DNA of 64,000 bases, from positions 61,241,528 through 61,305,527 of the forward strand of contig NC_046358.1 of the NCBI RefSeq assembly GCF_004027225.2, read 5' to 3'. Below are positions 63,501-64,000 of the stretch, piece after piece; position 1 is the stretch's first letter; every line of letters begins with the position of its first letter. This DNA is from Strigops habroptila. Taxonomy: Eukaryota; Chordata; Aves; Psittaciformes; Psittacidae. The translations under genes and the position numbers were made by a program. A model generated the notes under the pieces. It had not been told where the DNA came from and did not search any database. It was given only the letters and a program-made list of their open reading frames with translations.

Positions 63501-64000
63501 TTATGTAGACCTGATCAAGTGTTTATGTCAATTTTAACTACAAATCCTAACTCTACCATTTCTTGTAAACTTGCTGATCCAATTCTCACTACTTGTCTAT
63601 GCCAAATGCAGATTCTAAGATGGATTTAGAGGATTTTTGGGTGAGAATTCCCGAAGGAAAAAATGGAGGGAATACAGTGGGTGAATGAGACAGCAAGCAA
63701 AACATTTGGGAAAAGGTATGCTTGGAATTTGATCTGCAAGTATGTTTGTCAATTCACTGTAGCCTGCGGATTTGGTGAAAATCCTAGTGTCCGCAAAATA
63801 GCAGTCCTTCTTAAAGTGTGCTTTTTAGGTATTTTGTGCTTGATAAGTGGAAACATACCTGCCATGGCTCTCAACTCTTTTTGCAACAGGGGTTGTAGGT
63901 GTAAATTCTTAGGACCTTCAGTTAAAGCAAGCTGAGGCTCTGTTGTGTGAGCAGACAATGTTATTTTGCTGTATGTACTTTATTTTCCTTGAGTTCAAGT
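60557..64000 (+). other. Probable intron 1 of the divergent gene (IMMP1L by synteny); no gene seen
   Basis: The first 300 bases are still CpG island and the rest is AT-rich. Open frames at 62206-62532 and 63663-63935 resemble no known protein. The ATGs at 60685 and 60699 open frames of only about 20 codons. No IMMP1L motif (such as the SMEPT catalytic region) was found. No transposon is obvious. Confidence 0.55.

Noticed and set aside
63663..63935. 90-codon plus-strand open frame with ASKTFGK followed by a possible donor
   Set aside because: It shows no match to the rest of an IMMP1L first coding exon and the frame runs through the donor. Probably chance.

Overview
The window is vertebrate nuclear DNA, almost certainly from a bird. 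It is AT-rich intronic sequence with sparse repeats. The recognisable transposons are nearly all CR1 LINEs, several with the (ATTCTATG)n-type 3' tail typical of avian and other sauropsid CR1. There are no Alu, B1 or L1 elements. No prokaryotic-style gene organisation is present, and nearly all open frames in the window are chance frames in introns.

One gene dominates. ELP4, encoding Elongator complex protein 4, runs on the minus strand from a CpG-island promoter near 60.4 kb leftwards and off the left edge. I located seven consecutive coding exons: 60215-60380, 53520-53555, 43578-43699, 29430-29558, 23330-23469, 16640-16724 and 11803-11991. All have GT/AG borders, their reading phases join without a break, and together they encode the first 289 residues of a protein that is about 424 residues in human. 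The exons for the last third were not found and probably lie left of base 1.

The CpG island (about 59.93-60.86 kb) looks like a bidirectional promoter. Three CCAAT boxes and a GC box sit between the ELP4 start and a candidate rightward 5' exon ending near 60556. In vertebrates the head-to-head neighbour of ELP4 is IMMP1L, so 60.5-64 kb is probably the untranslated first exon and start of intron 1 of IMMP1L. No IMMP1L coding exon was found.

The introns hold CR1 copies of different ages, a few simple repeats, probable relics of old amniote SINEs, and several unusual local structures: a 33-bp perfect hairpin at 52670-52750, smaller inverted repeats, a diverged 52-bp tandem duplication near the promoter, and an isolated GC-rich block at 54.2-54.6 kb. 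ELP4 introns in vertebrates carry long-range PAX6 enhancers, so a few complex, homeodomain-site-rich stretches are flagged as candidate conserved elements. I saw no sign of a new multi-gene system; the most unusual item is the complex hairpin.
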